Assembly: GCA_016584305.1 (NCBI GenBank)
Contig: JACEEZ010016131.1
Coordinates: forward strand, 32,640 to 96,639
Source of the DNA: Chionoecetes opilio
Taxonomy: Eukaryota; Arthropoda; Malacostraca; Decapoda; Majidae
Reading direction: 5' to 3'
Length of the DNA: 64,000 nt
Each line of letters opens with the position of its first letter. Positions within the stretch are counted from its first letter, which is position 1. Under the pieces are notes generated by a model. It saw only the letters and a list, made by a program, of their open reading frames with translations. It made no database searches and was not told where the DNA came from. A program made the position numbers and the translations under genes. This document shows, piece after piece, positions 35,124 through 47,265 of this stretch.

Positions 35124-35318
35124 CTAGTGTCTAAAAAAAAACTGGTGCTGCAAATAACGAACTAATACAAACAAAAACACCGAAGGCAGAGTACCTACCA
35201 AGGCTGAGGCGGCCTCCCACCAAGGCTTTATCTCCCTAAACATTTGTAAAACCACACGCGCTGCCAGACTACCAATGGCTAATTTCATCCTTACCTCGGT
35301 GTAACGTCTATTAGGCAT
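35124..35318 (-). CDS. Possible small ORF or first coding exon, unidentified
   Basis: Minus-strand ATG at 35318 opens a 64-codon frame: MPNRRYTEVRMKLAIGSLAA, then RVVLQMFREIKPWWEAAS, then a hydrophobic stretch (LPSVFLFVLVRYL). Two GT sites look like splice donors: GAGGTAAGG 24 bases into the frame and TTGGTAGGTAC near 35198. Either would shorten the coding part. I do not recognise the protein and see no second exon. A chance open frame is equally likely. Confidence 0.2.
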   Translation of the reverse strand: MPNRRYTEVRMKLAIGSLAARVVLQMFREIKPWWEAASALVGTLPSVFLFVLVRYLQHQFFFRH

Positions 35319-35579
35319 AATAAATCGACAATTTAGTTATATATAAGATACGCCTCCCCCTACACCTCCTCATCGAGGTGGTATAAATTACGCCATAATA
35401 TTGGCCCTGTGACGTCACGGAGGAAATGGAGTAGTTTCCGTTTACTTTACTCAAGGGGTTAAAGTAAGCTTGATGGATCCAGCCAGGGAGGGTTTGGCGC
35501 AGATTGCACAGAGGGGGTAAAAGTCTGGCGTTGTGACGTCAATCGATTTGGCGCAGATGTAGCTCCTCGATCCAAGAAA
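35319..35579. other. No recognised feature
   Basis: Sequence upstream of the minus-strand frame and of the CR1-like LINE, with TGACGTCA-like palindromes (GTGACGTCAC at 35409 and TTGTGACGTCAA at 35530) that resemble CRE sites. No evidence that they act as such. Confidence 0.3.
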
Positions 35580-36814
35580 GTTTTCGAAAGAGGAGTATCT
35601 CAGGACTTACGATGCTGACATTACACGGCATATGTGTTTGCTGGATCTGGCCCCTGCGGACTTTACTAAAGGCATTCCAACAAAGGTAACCACACGAGCG
35701 ACTTAAATAAAGTTAAGCTCATGGAATAGATGGGAAGAAGGTTCTTTGTTGGATCAGAGTTTTGGCTAAGTGATAGGCCAACAAAGGGTTACCAGTAATG
35801 TTTATAAATCTGAATGGGGTCAGGTGACCAACGTGCGAGTTTCCACAAGGGTCATGTTCGGGTCCATTTAACTTTTTTTATGTACATCAACGACCTGGGA
35901 TTAGTGGGATTAGCAGTGATATCAAACAAGTTAGTTGATGATACTAATGTAGGTAGGAGTATTGGTCAACAGTCTGATGTAACATATGCAGGACGACTTA
36001 GATAAAACTTAATGATGGGTAGTCAGATGACAGAGGAATTTTAATATGTTAAGGCAGCGTTATGAATGTTGGTCAGGAAAAAACCTCTGGTCATAGATAC
36101 ACCATACGCAATGTATCGCTGAAATTATCAGAAGGTGAAAAAGATCTGGGAGTCTAGGAGTGAGCTCAGACATCCGACTAGGAAAACAATGTATTGAGCT
36201 AGAATATGAGCTAATTAGGGTGTTTAGGATTCATTGTGGACCAGAAGTGTTAAAAGAGAAGAGCTGAGGTAATCTAAAGCTTTATCTGGCTCTAGTTTCA
36301 GAACACTCACCTTAGACTATGCGAGTTCAGTTTTGGTATCCCATTTACAGGATGGATATAGCGTTGCTAGAATCAGGGCAGAGAAGTATGATTCTAAAAA
36401 TTATCCAAGGGCCATGCGTTAAACTGTGGTTATGAGAAGAGATTGAAAGCTATTAAATTTAACACTCACTCGAGAGACGCAGAGTAAGAGGCAATCTGAT
36501 AGAAGTTTTCAGTGGATAAAGGGATTTAAGAATAAAGAGAAGTAGAAAAGTTCTTCGGCTAGTAACCAGGGTTTAGAACACGAAGTACGTATCAAGCTGG
36601 AAAAGCGTTTTTAGATTTAAAAAGAAATAGGGAAAAAAAACTGGTCACAAATAGGTGGTAAAATGATTGGAACGGAAATCCAGTAGACAGGTTACAGGAA
36701 AACTCGTTTATCCGGCACCCTCGGGGGGGGAGCGCAGCGGGATAACTCATTTTGCCGTGTTTTGAGAGTACTCTTTGGATCGCCCAAAAGCCCACAATTT
36801 TTTTTTTTTTTTTT

Positions 36815-36854
<40 letters not shown>

Positions 36855-37605
36855 TCACAAGGAACTGGCCAAAGGGCACAACAAAAATGGGTAACACAAA
36901 GCCCGCTAGTTGCCTAGTCCCTATATAAAGAAGACAGTAAGAGAATAAAAAAAAAAGGGGTGAGCCATTTAGTTCGGGAGGTGTCCTTGTTACTCTTCTT
37001 TGAAAAAGATTTTTAAGTCATAGGAAAGTGAGGAAAATTAGAAACAGGAAGAGAGTTCCAGAGTTACCATGTGAAAGGGATGAAAGGGTTGCCAACCTGC
37101 GCTACCACCCCACCAAATTTGAACTAAAATTCTGCCGATTTTCTCAGTTTTTGAAATTAATATTATACCTAATTTAATGCCTGGGTTATCCTGCTGAGTC
37201 GCCCCTTCTACCCCGCATCCTCGTCAGGATGGATAGCAGTCCTCGTGTCGCACGCCAGCCACACGAAACTCTCCTCTCTTTTCACAGGTCTCTCTGACGG
37301 GCTAAGATTAAGCCCCGTGGGTCCTCCCTGCTGGAAGCCCGAAAGAAAGACAAGGAAAAAAAAAAAGAAGAAAAAAAAAAGCCTGGTTAGATTTATTAGT
37401 GCCGTTGTTTTGAGGCTGCCGTTGTTTTAAATGCCGGTGTTAAATGAGTTTTCCTGTAGTTAGTGCGAAGTCATTAGGGAGCTTAAAAGGAGGCTAGATA
37501 AATTCATGGATGGGGGATGAAAGGTGGATGTAGGAGTGTTAAGTAACAGGAACTACCTCGTTTAGGTCTCAAGTGTCTTGTAGTTCCTTATTATCTATGT
37601 AACCA
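35580..37605 (+). pseudogene. CR1/L2-like LINE, 5'-truncated, split by C2
   Basis: Readable pieces: LDLAPADFTKGIP-like palm start near 35640-35680, FPQGSCSGPFN-like and MYINDLG near 35843-35900, VDDTNVGRSIG near 35933-35960 (the FADD box has become LVDD), EGEKDLGV near 36132-36155, then the YEKRLKA and RRRVRGNLIEVF-like C-terminal region to 36690. C2 (36695-37456) interrupts it; the frame resumes as VSAKSLGSLKRRLDKFMDGG-like sequence at 37457-37520. The 3' end resembles the copy at 17125-17955. Non-functional. Confidence 0.85.
36695..37456 (+). mobile_element. C2: family C element inside the CR1-like LINE
   Basis: Starts CAGGAAAACTCGTTTATCCG and ends AAATGAGTTTTCCTG, with TA at 36693-36694 and 37457-37458. 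Removing it and one TA restores GACAGGTTAGTGCGAAGTC, the expected LINE reading. The interior carries the Jockey-type LINE tail (poly-T at 36799-36851, minus orientation) and, at about 37187-37380, the same SINE-like insert as C3 with its poly-A tail. Confidence 0.9.
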
Positions 37606-38294
37606 AAACGTACCTTTACCGTCAACGAGCACACGCAACTATGCCTATCTACAAAAAGCTCTACACAGCTCTACCAAGTACAGTACTCAATGCTCGCGAA
37701 GATTATATCAAAGCCCAAACCTTACTCAACCTCAACCACATCCAGCCAGCAAACTACAAGGTGCGACATTGATCAAGTTCTACATTTACTCACAGGTTTA
37801 CAAGCAATACGTGTATAGTAACATTCCTTCTGCAAGAGAGAGGACACCTTCCAAGCAATAGTTACAACCTTAACAAATTCCTTGGGTCACAAGGTCATCC
37901 CACTGCAATACAAACCACCGGCGCTGCCAGATAACGCTCCCACAACCCTACAATACAAGGTACAAGCAACACATCAAGAAACAATCTACAGAAACGTACA
38001 ACCCAAAACGTCTACAACACAGCATCAGAGCGGCTGCGACAACACACAGACCACGCCAGGCCCCCCCCCCCAGCAACACAGGCCGCCCATGGTTCCGCTC
38101 CTCCACGATAACCTAACTGAAAAACATTCGGCCAAGCCCCCAACACGCTAGCATACCACATCCAACCACTCCTCAGCTACGGCCCTGAGCATGTCCGCCA
38201 CTCCAATGTCTGAGTAAATATCTCTAGTTTGCTTATATAAGATAATTTATATGCTATTGTTTTGAGCTATATGCCTCTTTAGACAGATCTGTGT
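37606..38294. other. Unassigned region with an 89-codon Pro/Thr/Gln-rich open frame
   Basis: CA-rich, G-poor plus strand. The frame at 37882-38151 is low-complexity (TTPGPPPQQHRPP and similar) and unrecognised. Words such as CTACACAGCTCTACCAAGT echo 22020-22040 after the candidate LTR, so this may be another scrap of that element's leader. Confidence is low. Confidence 0.25.
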
Positions 38295-38551
38295 GTCTCC
38301 GAGCCACTGACATTCCTTCATCCTGTCACCTTGTAGTGTTGCATCTTCTCCTGGGATGTTTTTTTTTTTTTCTTTCCGGAGTTACCTTACAGCTGCCAGT
38401 GCCAGCTTGTGAAACGCCTTATCATTCACCTATAGTATTACAGCTAAGTGATATTTTACAGTTTTAGTGGCAGTTCATTTTCTTTTATGTATAGCTGAGA
38501 TGAGAAGTTGTTATTTCTTTAGTGTTCTAACACAGTGATGAACAGTATTAC

Positions 38552-39670
38552 AGTCAATCAATCAATCATGGGGGCATACAGTCGGGGGGCGCCGTCGCCT
38601 CACCCACCCTACGACGCAACTCCCGAGGGGTACACACGGCGCGAGTTCCCCATGCAGGCTCCTTTCCCATACCAAGCAGCTCTCGACAAGAAACCATCAA
38701 CTTGCCCCAGCCACGAGGCTGTAGTGGCGCTCCCCTTGGTCTCTTCCACGCCCGGATTGTTTCTACCGATACAAACCGATGGGAAGATCGGTTTCAGGGT
38801 AGCGGCCTTGTGCCACATCCCCATTAGCCGAAAAGTTGGCGCTGTGACGGACTATGCAGGTAATAAGGCTCTCGATTCAGTCTACGGTGCAATCGCTGAT
38901 TGACACGTAATCATCCCAGCGGATTACCCATGATTCTGCCGAAAGGACACATATTACCAAAGGCATGATTAGTCTCTTCAAGTCAACTATTTAGTGTCCA
39001 TGTATCAACAAACATAGAGTAAGGACGGGGTATCACAAGCGGATTGAAGATCCGGATCTTTGTCCTCCTGCACAGTACCGACACGCCAAATACTCCCGCT
39101 CGAGCGAGGTCCATAACACGTGGGCATGCCAATCCGCCGTTTAAGACTCTTGTCGTGACCCGCATCATATGGACTGCGCTACCAAGGTATTGTAAACTTG
39201 TCAAGATCTCAATTGTTCCTCGCCACACGCATGAACAGACGTACTGCTTCATCAGTAAGTCTCAAAACACCGGACACTTGTCTTGAGCAGTGAGGACCTC
39301 AGTCCCAAAGGCTTTGCATCCTCGCCTGCAGCGACTCGAGAGCCATCACCCAGGACCTCCAGCGGACATCAAGCAAAGATTACTGCAACTCATCGGCAAA
39401 ACAAGATCAGTGATCTTGGTGTTTGCCGACGGATGCTCCACAATCACTTGATCTACAAACCTTGTTCAATACCCAGTCCATACAAATCGTTGAAAAGTGA
39501 TGGGGCAAGGACGCACCTGCCTCACTTCTGTATTCACAGGGAAAGAAGCCGGATACACCGCCCCACACTTCACCAGCACTCTCAGTCCCAGACTACAGAC
39601 CAGCTATCAAACCAATAGTCCTTTGCAGGAATCCCTCGAAGTCGCAGAAGATTCCCATGAGGGCACTCAC
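38552..39670 (-). pseudogene. RTE-like LINE 3' half, minus strand
   Basis: Reverse complement of the RTE-like element at 46190-47280, with the same order of phrases: end of the palm region, a FADD-region scrap near 39410-39425 (ATCTTGGTGTTTGCCGACG in reverse), the SFTYLGSAV-like block near 39165-39195, CETWTLNS near 38985-39010 and the Arg/Trp-rich C terminus. The 3' end carries CAATCAATCAATCATG, a tetranucleotide tail. Less diverged blocks let it serve as a second witness to the consensus. Frameshifted throughout. Confidence 0.8.
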
Positions 39671-39703
39671 TCTTATACAGTGGTATACAAGTGGTATGGT
39701 ATA

Positions 39704-39820
39704 CAGTGGTACTTGAATACGAGTGCCTCAACTTACGAGTTGTCGAAGTTACGAGCAGTAAGCTCGGTCGATTTTTGCTTTTGACTTGCGAGCAAATATC
39801 CGCAGTTACGAGCGATTTAA

Positions 39821-39883
<63 letters not shown>

Positions 39884-40726
39884 GAGCGAGCTTCAGATAC
39901 GCCCGCGCTAGTTGGCGCAGCGAACGCCACAACATCCGCCCAGCATCCCGCGTCTCACCGTTCACTTCACGTGGTTACCTCGCTGTGGAAGCATTTCTGT
40001 TGTGTCTGTACCTATGCAAATGGTCAGAGGGTGAGTGCAGTAAGTTTAGCGGCAGTATCCACCCAAAGATGATACACAGAGTGGAACAGGCATGGCGAAT
40101 GCAATATGGCGGCAGGGTGAGTGCAGTACGTTTAGCGCAGTTCCCACCACAGCGTTTCCAACAGCTGATACACAGAGTGTTAACAGCCAACTGGCGATGC
40201 AAAAGGGCGGCAACTTGAAGTGGATTGCATTATGTTTAGCGCAGTTCCACCCACAGCTGTTTCCAACAGCTGATACACTGACTGTAAAACAGTGTTTCCA
40301 AATGGCCGAAGCAAATGGGCAGAGGGTGATTCCAGTACGTTTAGCGGCCCAGTTCCACCCACAGCTGTTTCAAACAGCTGATACACAGTAGTATAAACAG
40401 TGAACTGGCGAATGCAAATGGCGGAGGTGAGTGCAAACGTTAGCGGCAAGCTCCACCCACAGCTGTTTCCAACAGCTGAGGCTGTTTCCAACAGCTGATA
40501 CACAGAGTGAAACAGTGGCGAATGCCAAGGCGGAGGGGTGAGTGCAGTTCCAGTTCATATAGGTACATTACAGTCAAAAAAATGGGGTTGTTTTTTGGGG
40601 GCGGCTGGAACGGATTAATGGTATTTCAATTAATTTCAATGGGAAAATTGATTTGATATACAAACAATTGAGTTACAAACCTTGAGTCAAGGAACAAATT
40701 AAACTCGTAGTCCCAAGGTACCACTG
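39704..40726 (+). mobile_element. P1: Tigger-like transposon, family P
   Basis: Left end CAGTGGTACTTGAATACGAG and right end CGTAGTCCCAAGGTACCACTG are inverted between TA dinucleotides. Repeated TTACGAG/ACTTACGAG words lie inside the left end. A ~45-base poly-T run at 39828-39880 and a minisatellite fill the interior. Open frames crossing poly-T (Phe or Lys runs) are artefacts. Confidence 0.85.
40020..40555. repeat. ~90- to 115-bp minisatellite inside P1
   Basis: Five to six diverged units, each with GTGAGTGCAGTACGTTTAGC, CAGTTCCACCCACAGC, TGTTTCCAACAGCTGATACA and CAGAGTG phrases. The CAGCTG palindromes in each unit are notable. Confidence 0.85.
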
Positions 40727-42150
40727 TATACAACACATCTACGGGCAATTTAGACGTTAGAATTATAGTTCTGGTGTAACATCCATTTACAATGCTTCGT
40801 TCGCTACCATCTGTTCAGCCTTTCCTGGTTCATTGTGATCAGCAAACATCGGTTTATCCCTATTACATTAGGGAAGTCTAGACCAAAGTGTTTCCACAAA
40901 ACATTCCCCTTCTACAACAAAGGAGAGGAAGATATTCATACACACGTTCATGCACACATACGGCATTTAACAATTCACCAAGGTGGAAGTTGATGAGGAG
41001 ACTAATAGCTACAAATACATCACAAAGGAATTTCTTGCAATCTAACCTGTCAGTCTGATTGATGGAGGTTCCAATAAGAAGAGAGATTTAGTTTGTTATA
41101 TGTACTTCATTCAATGTATCAATGTCCATGATATTTGCTCCTGCACCTGTCGTCAATGAAACCTGTTAATTGATTGTCCTTGAGCATGACTGGGTACCAT
41201 TTGTACTTGTATAATTGAGATGTTCAATTAGTACCTCGGACAAATCATCTTCATTTGCCCGTAATGTCACTCTGAAGGTACCATGTAAATGCCTTAAGTG
41301 TAAAAGAAGCCGGTAAACAATAGGTTTTACCTTTTCTGGCACGGTTAAGGGAAATTTTCGCTTGCTACGCTTATTTCTGGTGAGGCCTGCCTTAATTTTT
41401 CATGTATGTGGCTGTATGAAAGGACAGTGTTACGTAGTGCATCCTGTACGGTTGCAAATAACTTTCCCTGATGGCTGGGGGGCTTGCTGTTGCATGTGTT
41501 GCAAAAAACATACGGCACTTCATTAGTGATATGTGTCCATGAATTTGATATATGCAGTACTGTGCATAGTCTTAACTGATTTAACAGTGTGACAGAGTAG
41601 TCTGGGACTTGCAAAAAGTAGCAAAAAAATACTTACTATTTACGTATTTGTCAGCTATTTATTCCCCCGGATACTGACCCCTCAACCTGACCATGGTGAA
41701 CGTGGGTAATGCCTATGGTATGGAATATCTTCCTCTACCTTGTGTAGAAGGGGAAATGTTTTGTGGAAATACCGTGGGGAAAGTACTTCGCTAATGTAGT
41801 AGGATAGACAGATGTTTGCTTGACCACGATGGAACCAGGGAAGGTGCCATCCATTGCTGTTAAACATGAACTATAATTCTAACATCTAAATTGCCCGTAG
41901 ATGTGCTGGTCATACCTGTTCATCACTGTGTTAGACACTCCAAAGAAATAACGACTTCCTCATCTCAGCTAAACATAAAAGAAAATGCCCACTTATAAAC
42001 TGAAAATATCCGAGCTGTAAATACTATAGGTGATGATAAGGTGAGTTCACAAGCCTGGCATGGGGATGTAAGGTGAACTCCGCAGCCAGGCGAAGGATCG
42101 CAACACTACAGGGTGACAGGAGTAAGGATGTCAGTGGTCGGAGATGCATA

Positions 42151-43239
42151 TGAAAATCACCTGACTGCAAAAGTGTTTCTATGCCAAAGTGGTTCAGTGC
42201 CTATTGAGGGCTTTTTAATTGTAGGGGTAAACAAGAAATAATATTTTTGATACCGATCTCATGTTAAACTTCTCACTCACCACAGAAGTGTGCAATTTAT
42301 TATTATTTTTTTCAATCCCCAGGTGCCTAAGTATTGCTTGGCTGTCCAAAATAGCCGCCATGAAGTCTACAGGCTATGTATAGACAAAAGGCTAGTGAGT
42401 GTCCGAAATTTGGCCACAGCTGTCCAAAGTTGCTGATATCGATGATAACTTCGGACGCTTTAAATTTTTGAATAACCCCCACAGTTTTGCCGCTAATTTT
42501 TGTTCATTACTTGGATTAATTGGCACGTACCTGGACTATATATTGGTAACAACAGGGGTTAGATTAATGCAACCTACACAAAGCTATATTGCAAAAAACC
42601 TAAAAAATGTCCATAGTTAGGTGGTGTTACAGTATTATGACCATTGTGAGGGGGACAAGCTGTAAGTTTTCAAGCTTGCTTCAGCAAGAGTGATTTAACA
42701 TACGTACCAACCAATGTATTGTGGGTCTGGTCAGGGGTTTCCCCTGCTACTGGTAACATGTAATCCAGTACAACCAGACATGTCGGGATCGTCGGCGACT
42801 AAACCGGCTCCCCCACTGGTTCTTACATTGAGGAGGGTGTGCTGGAACCAGATGGACTTAAAAATAAGACCATCTATAAGGGCAGATGAACTCACTATTG
42901 AGTAAATGCCATCCAGCCCCCAGCTATGGGTGTAAATTAGTGGGCCCGGCAAAAAAAAAAAAAAAAAAAAGGCCCCCCTGGGGTTAACCCTGCAGTGGGG
43001 TTAGGCGTCCCTGGCCACGGTGAAGCAGTAAGGCAAATCCCTGACATAGATTGGCGGGGGGGGGGGGGGTTGCAGCCCCTCCCTGTAAAAACTAAAATAG
43101 CCACAAACATATTAAGACGGTAGGAGGCCGGGTGCGGTGGTAATCGCGCCCCCGACCCGGTTTTGCCGGGGGCCTTCGCCTTCCCACCTGTCTTTCCTTC
43201 CCTTACTCGACCATGCAGACCCCTCCTATGCCGGACGCA
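42151..43239. other. No recognised gene; poly-A and poly-G runs
   Basis: AT-rich then GC-rich DNA with a poly-A run at 42951-42970 and a G run at 43050-43068. The last ~150 bp may be the 5' untranslated part of the RTE-like LINE that follows. Confidence 0.4.
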
Positions 43240-46200
43240 GGGGAGGGGTCTGCTATGGACGAGTGCGGGGCAAAGCCCTCGGGGAATCCCGCACTCTAAA
43301 TCAAGTGGTAGGGCCCCTAGCCCAACTTTTCTTATGTGGGGTGACGGGGCAGTGCAGAGCGGGCGCCTGCCGTCAAATCACTCCGGGATCAACCTCTGCT
43401 CTGGGTTCCGGTTCTTCGTGTGGGCTCGTGGACCGTTCTGAGCCTATCAGCGATCAGCGACCTACATCTCTATTCGGGCGACTCAGAGGCTGAAGGTGGA
43501 TATAGTGAGACTCTCTGAGACGAGGAGGCTGGCAGTGGCGAGACTAGACAGTGGGTGTTACACCTACTCTGGTAACCGGCGATTAGCAAGGCGTCACCGT
43601 GAACGGGTATAGTAGCTACTCAGGCATCCTCCAGAAACTGCAGCCGTCAAGTTGTTGAGGTTACTCGGTTGTTGATGAGCGTCATAATGCGGCGTGAGGA
43701 TGAAACACACTCTGGGTTTCATTCTCTTGTTGCAGTGTACGCTCCTACCGAGATACGTAAAATGAAGAGAAGGAGATTGATTCTATCGCCACCAAAATCG
43801 ACTCTGTATAGACAGTTGTCCTCCTCGGGGACACACTCATTGTCTTGGGCAACTCAATGCTAATACTGGCCACGTGAGAGATGGCATACGGAGTTATGTG
43901 TTGGTCCCCATGGCTCCGATTACCAGGAAACACCAACCAGTGCTCTGCTTCTGCGACCGGGTATTACCAAAACTTAATCATAGCTTATGACAAATATTAT
44001 CATAACTCTTGGATATGATACATTTTTATCATACGCCATTTAATCATAAGTTGGAATCTAGCACAATTGTTTATCATAGGCGTCTGCTAAATATTAGCGT
44101 ATTTTTTGGGGGTTGCTTTAAATATGGTTATATAATCTCAGTAAAATTCATCTTTGACCACGTTTTATGGGTGAACTTCTTCCCTTATGTTTTATAACAT
44201 GTTTTAGGGGCAGTGGACACAGAGTAATGTAGTAATTCATTCCCGAAGAATAAAGCCCATAGATGTACCGTTGAGCAGTATCTGGTAAAAACGGAAAACA
44301 GATGGCCAGAGTCGATGTTTCGATCTAAAAGCGGTTTGTGTACAAAGTTGGGAGAACAATATGCCATCACACGGTCCTTCGGTATGTCCTAATCAGTGTG
44401 TCATTCACTTAGCTCACGCAACACTCCATATGTGGGCGAATATTACCTTCACTGAGCGGTTTTTGAGTGTCTCGGCCCTCGGACCTGTTGACGAGGAAAG
44501 TTTATCAATAGTGCGCTAGAAAACTCGGTGAACTCACTCTTAGCCAATCACACGGTCTACTCGTTATTCTCCTAATCAAGCTGTGCATCACTCAGCTCAC
44601 TCAAACAACATCCCTATGTGGGGCGAATATTTCTTCACTGAGGATGGTATTAGTGTCTCGGCCCTGTTAACAGCTGGAAAGTTTCATCATAGTCGCCGAG
44701 GCAGTTTATCATAGTCGCGCTAGAAACCGGTGAACCCAACTCTTAGCCTCCCGCTGCGGTTGTGATAGTCCCCCCACAAATTTATGATATCCGCCAGCCA
44801 GTTTTGTGACTCAAAAATGGGCCATTTTGTCCAGCTATGATAAACGTTCTTAACTATGATCTCTTTGGTAATACCGGGCCTGAACTTTGCAAGGTCCAGA
44901 AGGTTGAGAATTGTAGGTTCTTGGTATCAGAGACCAGAGCTGCACCGCTGGACATGGTATAGTAATGCCGGAGGGGTAGCTAAGGAGATCGCCCACATCC
45001 TCGTTAGTACTCGTTGGAGGATCCTCCAGAACTGCAAGGTTTAAGGAGTGCTGAGTTCTTTGGAACAGATCACGGGACTTGTTGTTTGCTACATTTAAGC
45101 TTCATGTAAAGGGCCCCAGAAGAATCTCAAGAGGTAACCATACTGTGTTTCATTTGAGAAACTGAAGGACTTGAAAATGGCTCATGAGTAATTCGGTGGC
45201 AGTCTCAAATCGGTTTGATGTGCTCGGTGCTCTCCGGGGACCCTGTAGAAACTGTGGGATATCTTCAAACATGAAACTCTACAGGCTGCCAAGGAGTGTA
45301 TTGGGGGAGCGCCCGAGGTCAAGGCGTGGTTTTGTCTCGACGGAGACGCTGGGGGAAAACGAGGAGAGTCGCGCTGCCAGGCTGGCGGGACCAGGACCAG
45401 CACAGGGCCTGTCACGCCGGACTAGAACCCTCCTGGGGGAAGAGGACAAGGAGAGGTAGTCAGGAGTCTCGTGAGGATGTCGAGGGTCTTTGAATGCTAA
45501 TGACCTCCGCGGACCGCCTACCGAGCCTGAAAAAGCCCCCGTTCTAAGTCTCCTTCTCGGGGGGGGCTATTCGAACAGCAGATGGGCGCCTCGTGTCGGA
45601 CATGGATGGGCAGATGGCTCGTTGGGCTGAGTACTTTGGGCAGTTGTTCACGGTGGACCCTCCAACTGAGCAGCTTCACACCACTGGGTTACAGGCAGGG
45701 ATGCCGATCCTCCCATTGACGAAACCGCACCCTCTCTTTACGAAGTCAGAGAGGCTGTAGCAAAGTTGAGGGGTGGGGAAAAGGGAGCTGGTGTTGTAAT
45801 TCAGGCGGAGCTCCTCCAAAGCTGATGGTGAGGCCATGATTCGCGGGTTGCATGCTGTCCTGACTGCCGTTTTGGCAATCAGGTACCATTCCTTCTGACT
45901 GGAAAGGGGCTGGTCGTCCCTATCTGGAAAGGGAAAGGGGACCGTCAGGACTGCAACAATTACCGCGGTATTACACTGCTCAGCGTACCAGGCAAGGTGC
46001 TTGCCCATCTATTGCTGACCGGATTTGGCCCGTCATACTGGTGAAGCATCAGAGATCTCAGCAGTCTGGGTTCATGCCTGGTAAGTCAACAACGGACCGT
46101 ATCCAGCGCTTCGTGTCCTGGTTGGAACGCCGACGTGAGTTTCGACAGGGGATGCTTGCAGCCTATGTTGATCTCAAGAAGGCGTTGACTCAGTGCATCG

Positions 46201-47265
46201 TGAGTCACTCTGGGATCTTCTGCGACTTTGAGGGATTCCTGCAAGGGACTATTGGTTGATAACTGGTCTGTATTCTGGGACTGAGAGTGCTGTGAAGTGT
46301 GGGGCAGGTGTATCTAGCTTCTTTCCTGTGAAAAAACAGGAGTGAGGCAAAGGGTGTGTCCTTGCCCTCACTTTTCAACGCTTGTATGGACAAGGTTGTA
46401 GATCAAATAGTGATTGTGGAGCATCCGTCGCAACACCAAGATCACTGATCTTGTTTTTGCCGATGATGCAGTAATCTTTGCAAAGTCGCTTGGAGGGTCC
46501 TGGTGATGGCTCTCGAGGCGCTGCATGAGGAGGCAAAGCCTTTGGGACTTGAGGTCTCCTGGCTCAAGCCCAAAGGGGTCCAGGTGTTGGAGACTTACTA
46601 GATGAAGCAGTTACAGTTCTGTTCATGCATGTGGCGAGGACATTGAGATCTTGGAAAGTTTTACATACCTTGGTAGCGCAGTCCATAATGACGGCGGGTC
46701 ACGTCAAGAAATCTTACGGGGATTGGCATAGCCCACGGTGTTATGGATCCCCTCAGCGGGAGTATTTGGCGTTGTCGGTACCTGTGCAGGAGGACAAAGA
46801 TCTGGATCTTCAAGTCGTTGTGATCCCTGTCTACTCTATGGTTGTGAGACATGGACATTAAATAGTGACTTGAAGGGGACAAATCAATGCCTTTGGTAAT
46901 AAGTGTCTTTGCAGAATCATGGGGTATCGGTGGGATGATTACGTGTCAAATCAGCAATTGCACCGTGAGCTAAACGAGCCTATTACCTGCATAGTCGTCA
47001 GCGCCAACTTCAGCTGTATGGGCATGTGGCACGCTACCCTGAAACCGACCCTTTCCCCATGGGTTGTATTGTAAGAGACAATCCGGCGGGGGAGGAGGCC
47101 AAGGGGGAAACCACAAGGCTCGTGGCTGGGGCAAGTTGATGTTTCTTGTCGAGAGCTGTTTTGGTATGGGAAAGGAGCCTGCATGGGAACTCGCGCGTGG
47201 GGGACCCCCGGGATGGCGTCGTAGGGTGGGCGGAGGCAACGCGCCCCCCGGCGTATGCCCCCAAT
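43240..47265 (+). pseudogene. RTE-like LINE, near full length but frameshifted, split by an insertion
   Basis: Endonuclease: RPTSLFGRL and VDIVRLSETRR near 43460-43530, SLVAVYAPTE near 43723-43752, then after the insert LRIVGSWYQRPELHRWTWYS and EIAHILVSTRWR near 44895-45030 (Ala stands where the catalytic Asp of EIDHILV is expected). Linker: RPRSRRGFVSTETL near 45311-45353. RT: IWKGKGDRQDCNNYRG near 45925-45965, SGFMPGKSTTDRI near 46063-46100, AAYVDLKKA near 46158-46185, DLVFADDAVIF at 46447-46479 (FADD 46456-46467). The C terminus runs to about 47265 with a TGATTGATGATTG tail. Many frameshifts; dead. Confidence 0.9.
43960..44875. mobile_element. Inverted-repeat element inserted in the LINE endonuclease
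   Basis: GGTATTACCAAA at the left and TTTGGTAATACC at the right are perfect 12-bp inverted ends; inner ATCATA/TATGAT words are frequent. LINE coding is readable up to the left end (ALLLRP) and again just past the right end (LNFARSRRL). The interior carries a ~190-bp tandem duplication (about 44365-44550 and 44551-44745) with CACACGGTC, AGCTCAC and AGTGTCTCGGCCC phrases. Superfamily unknown; the target duplication is not clear. Confidence 0.75.

Larger units (their letters stand above)
38295..42150. repeat. Large foldback repeat, arms disrupted by a LINE and by P1
   Basis: 38295-38550 plus 40729-40950 is matched in reverse by 41690-42150. Shared words include ATGAACAG with its complement, CATCTACGGGCAATTTAGA and CAACACTACA. 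The LINE (38552-39670) and P1 (39704-40726) lie at one point of the left arm; the right arm shows the uninterrupted sequence there. The ~750-bp centre has no recognised protein. Whether this is one foldback transposon or two inverted copies of one repeat is unresolved. Confidence 0.65.

Noticed and set aside
38535..38903. 122-codon plus-strand frame with protein-like look
   Set aside because: Antisense of the RTE-like LINE C terminus, which is better read on the minus strand.
39582..40218. Frames with long Lys or Phe runs
   Set aside because: They cross the P1 poly-T tract.
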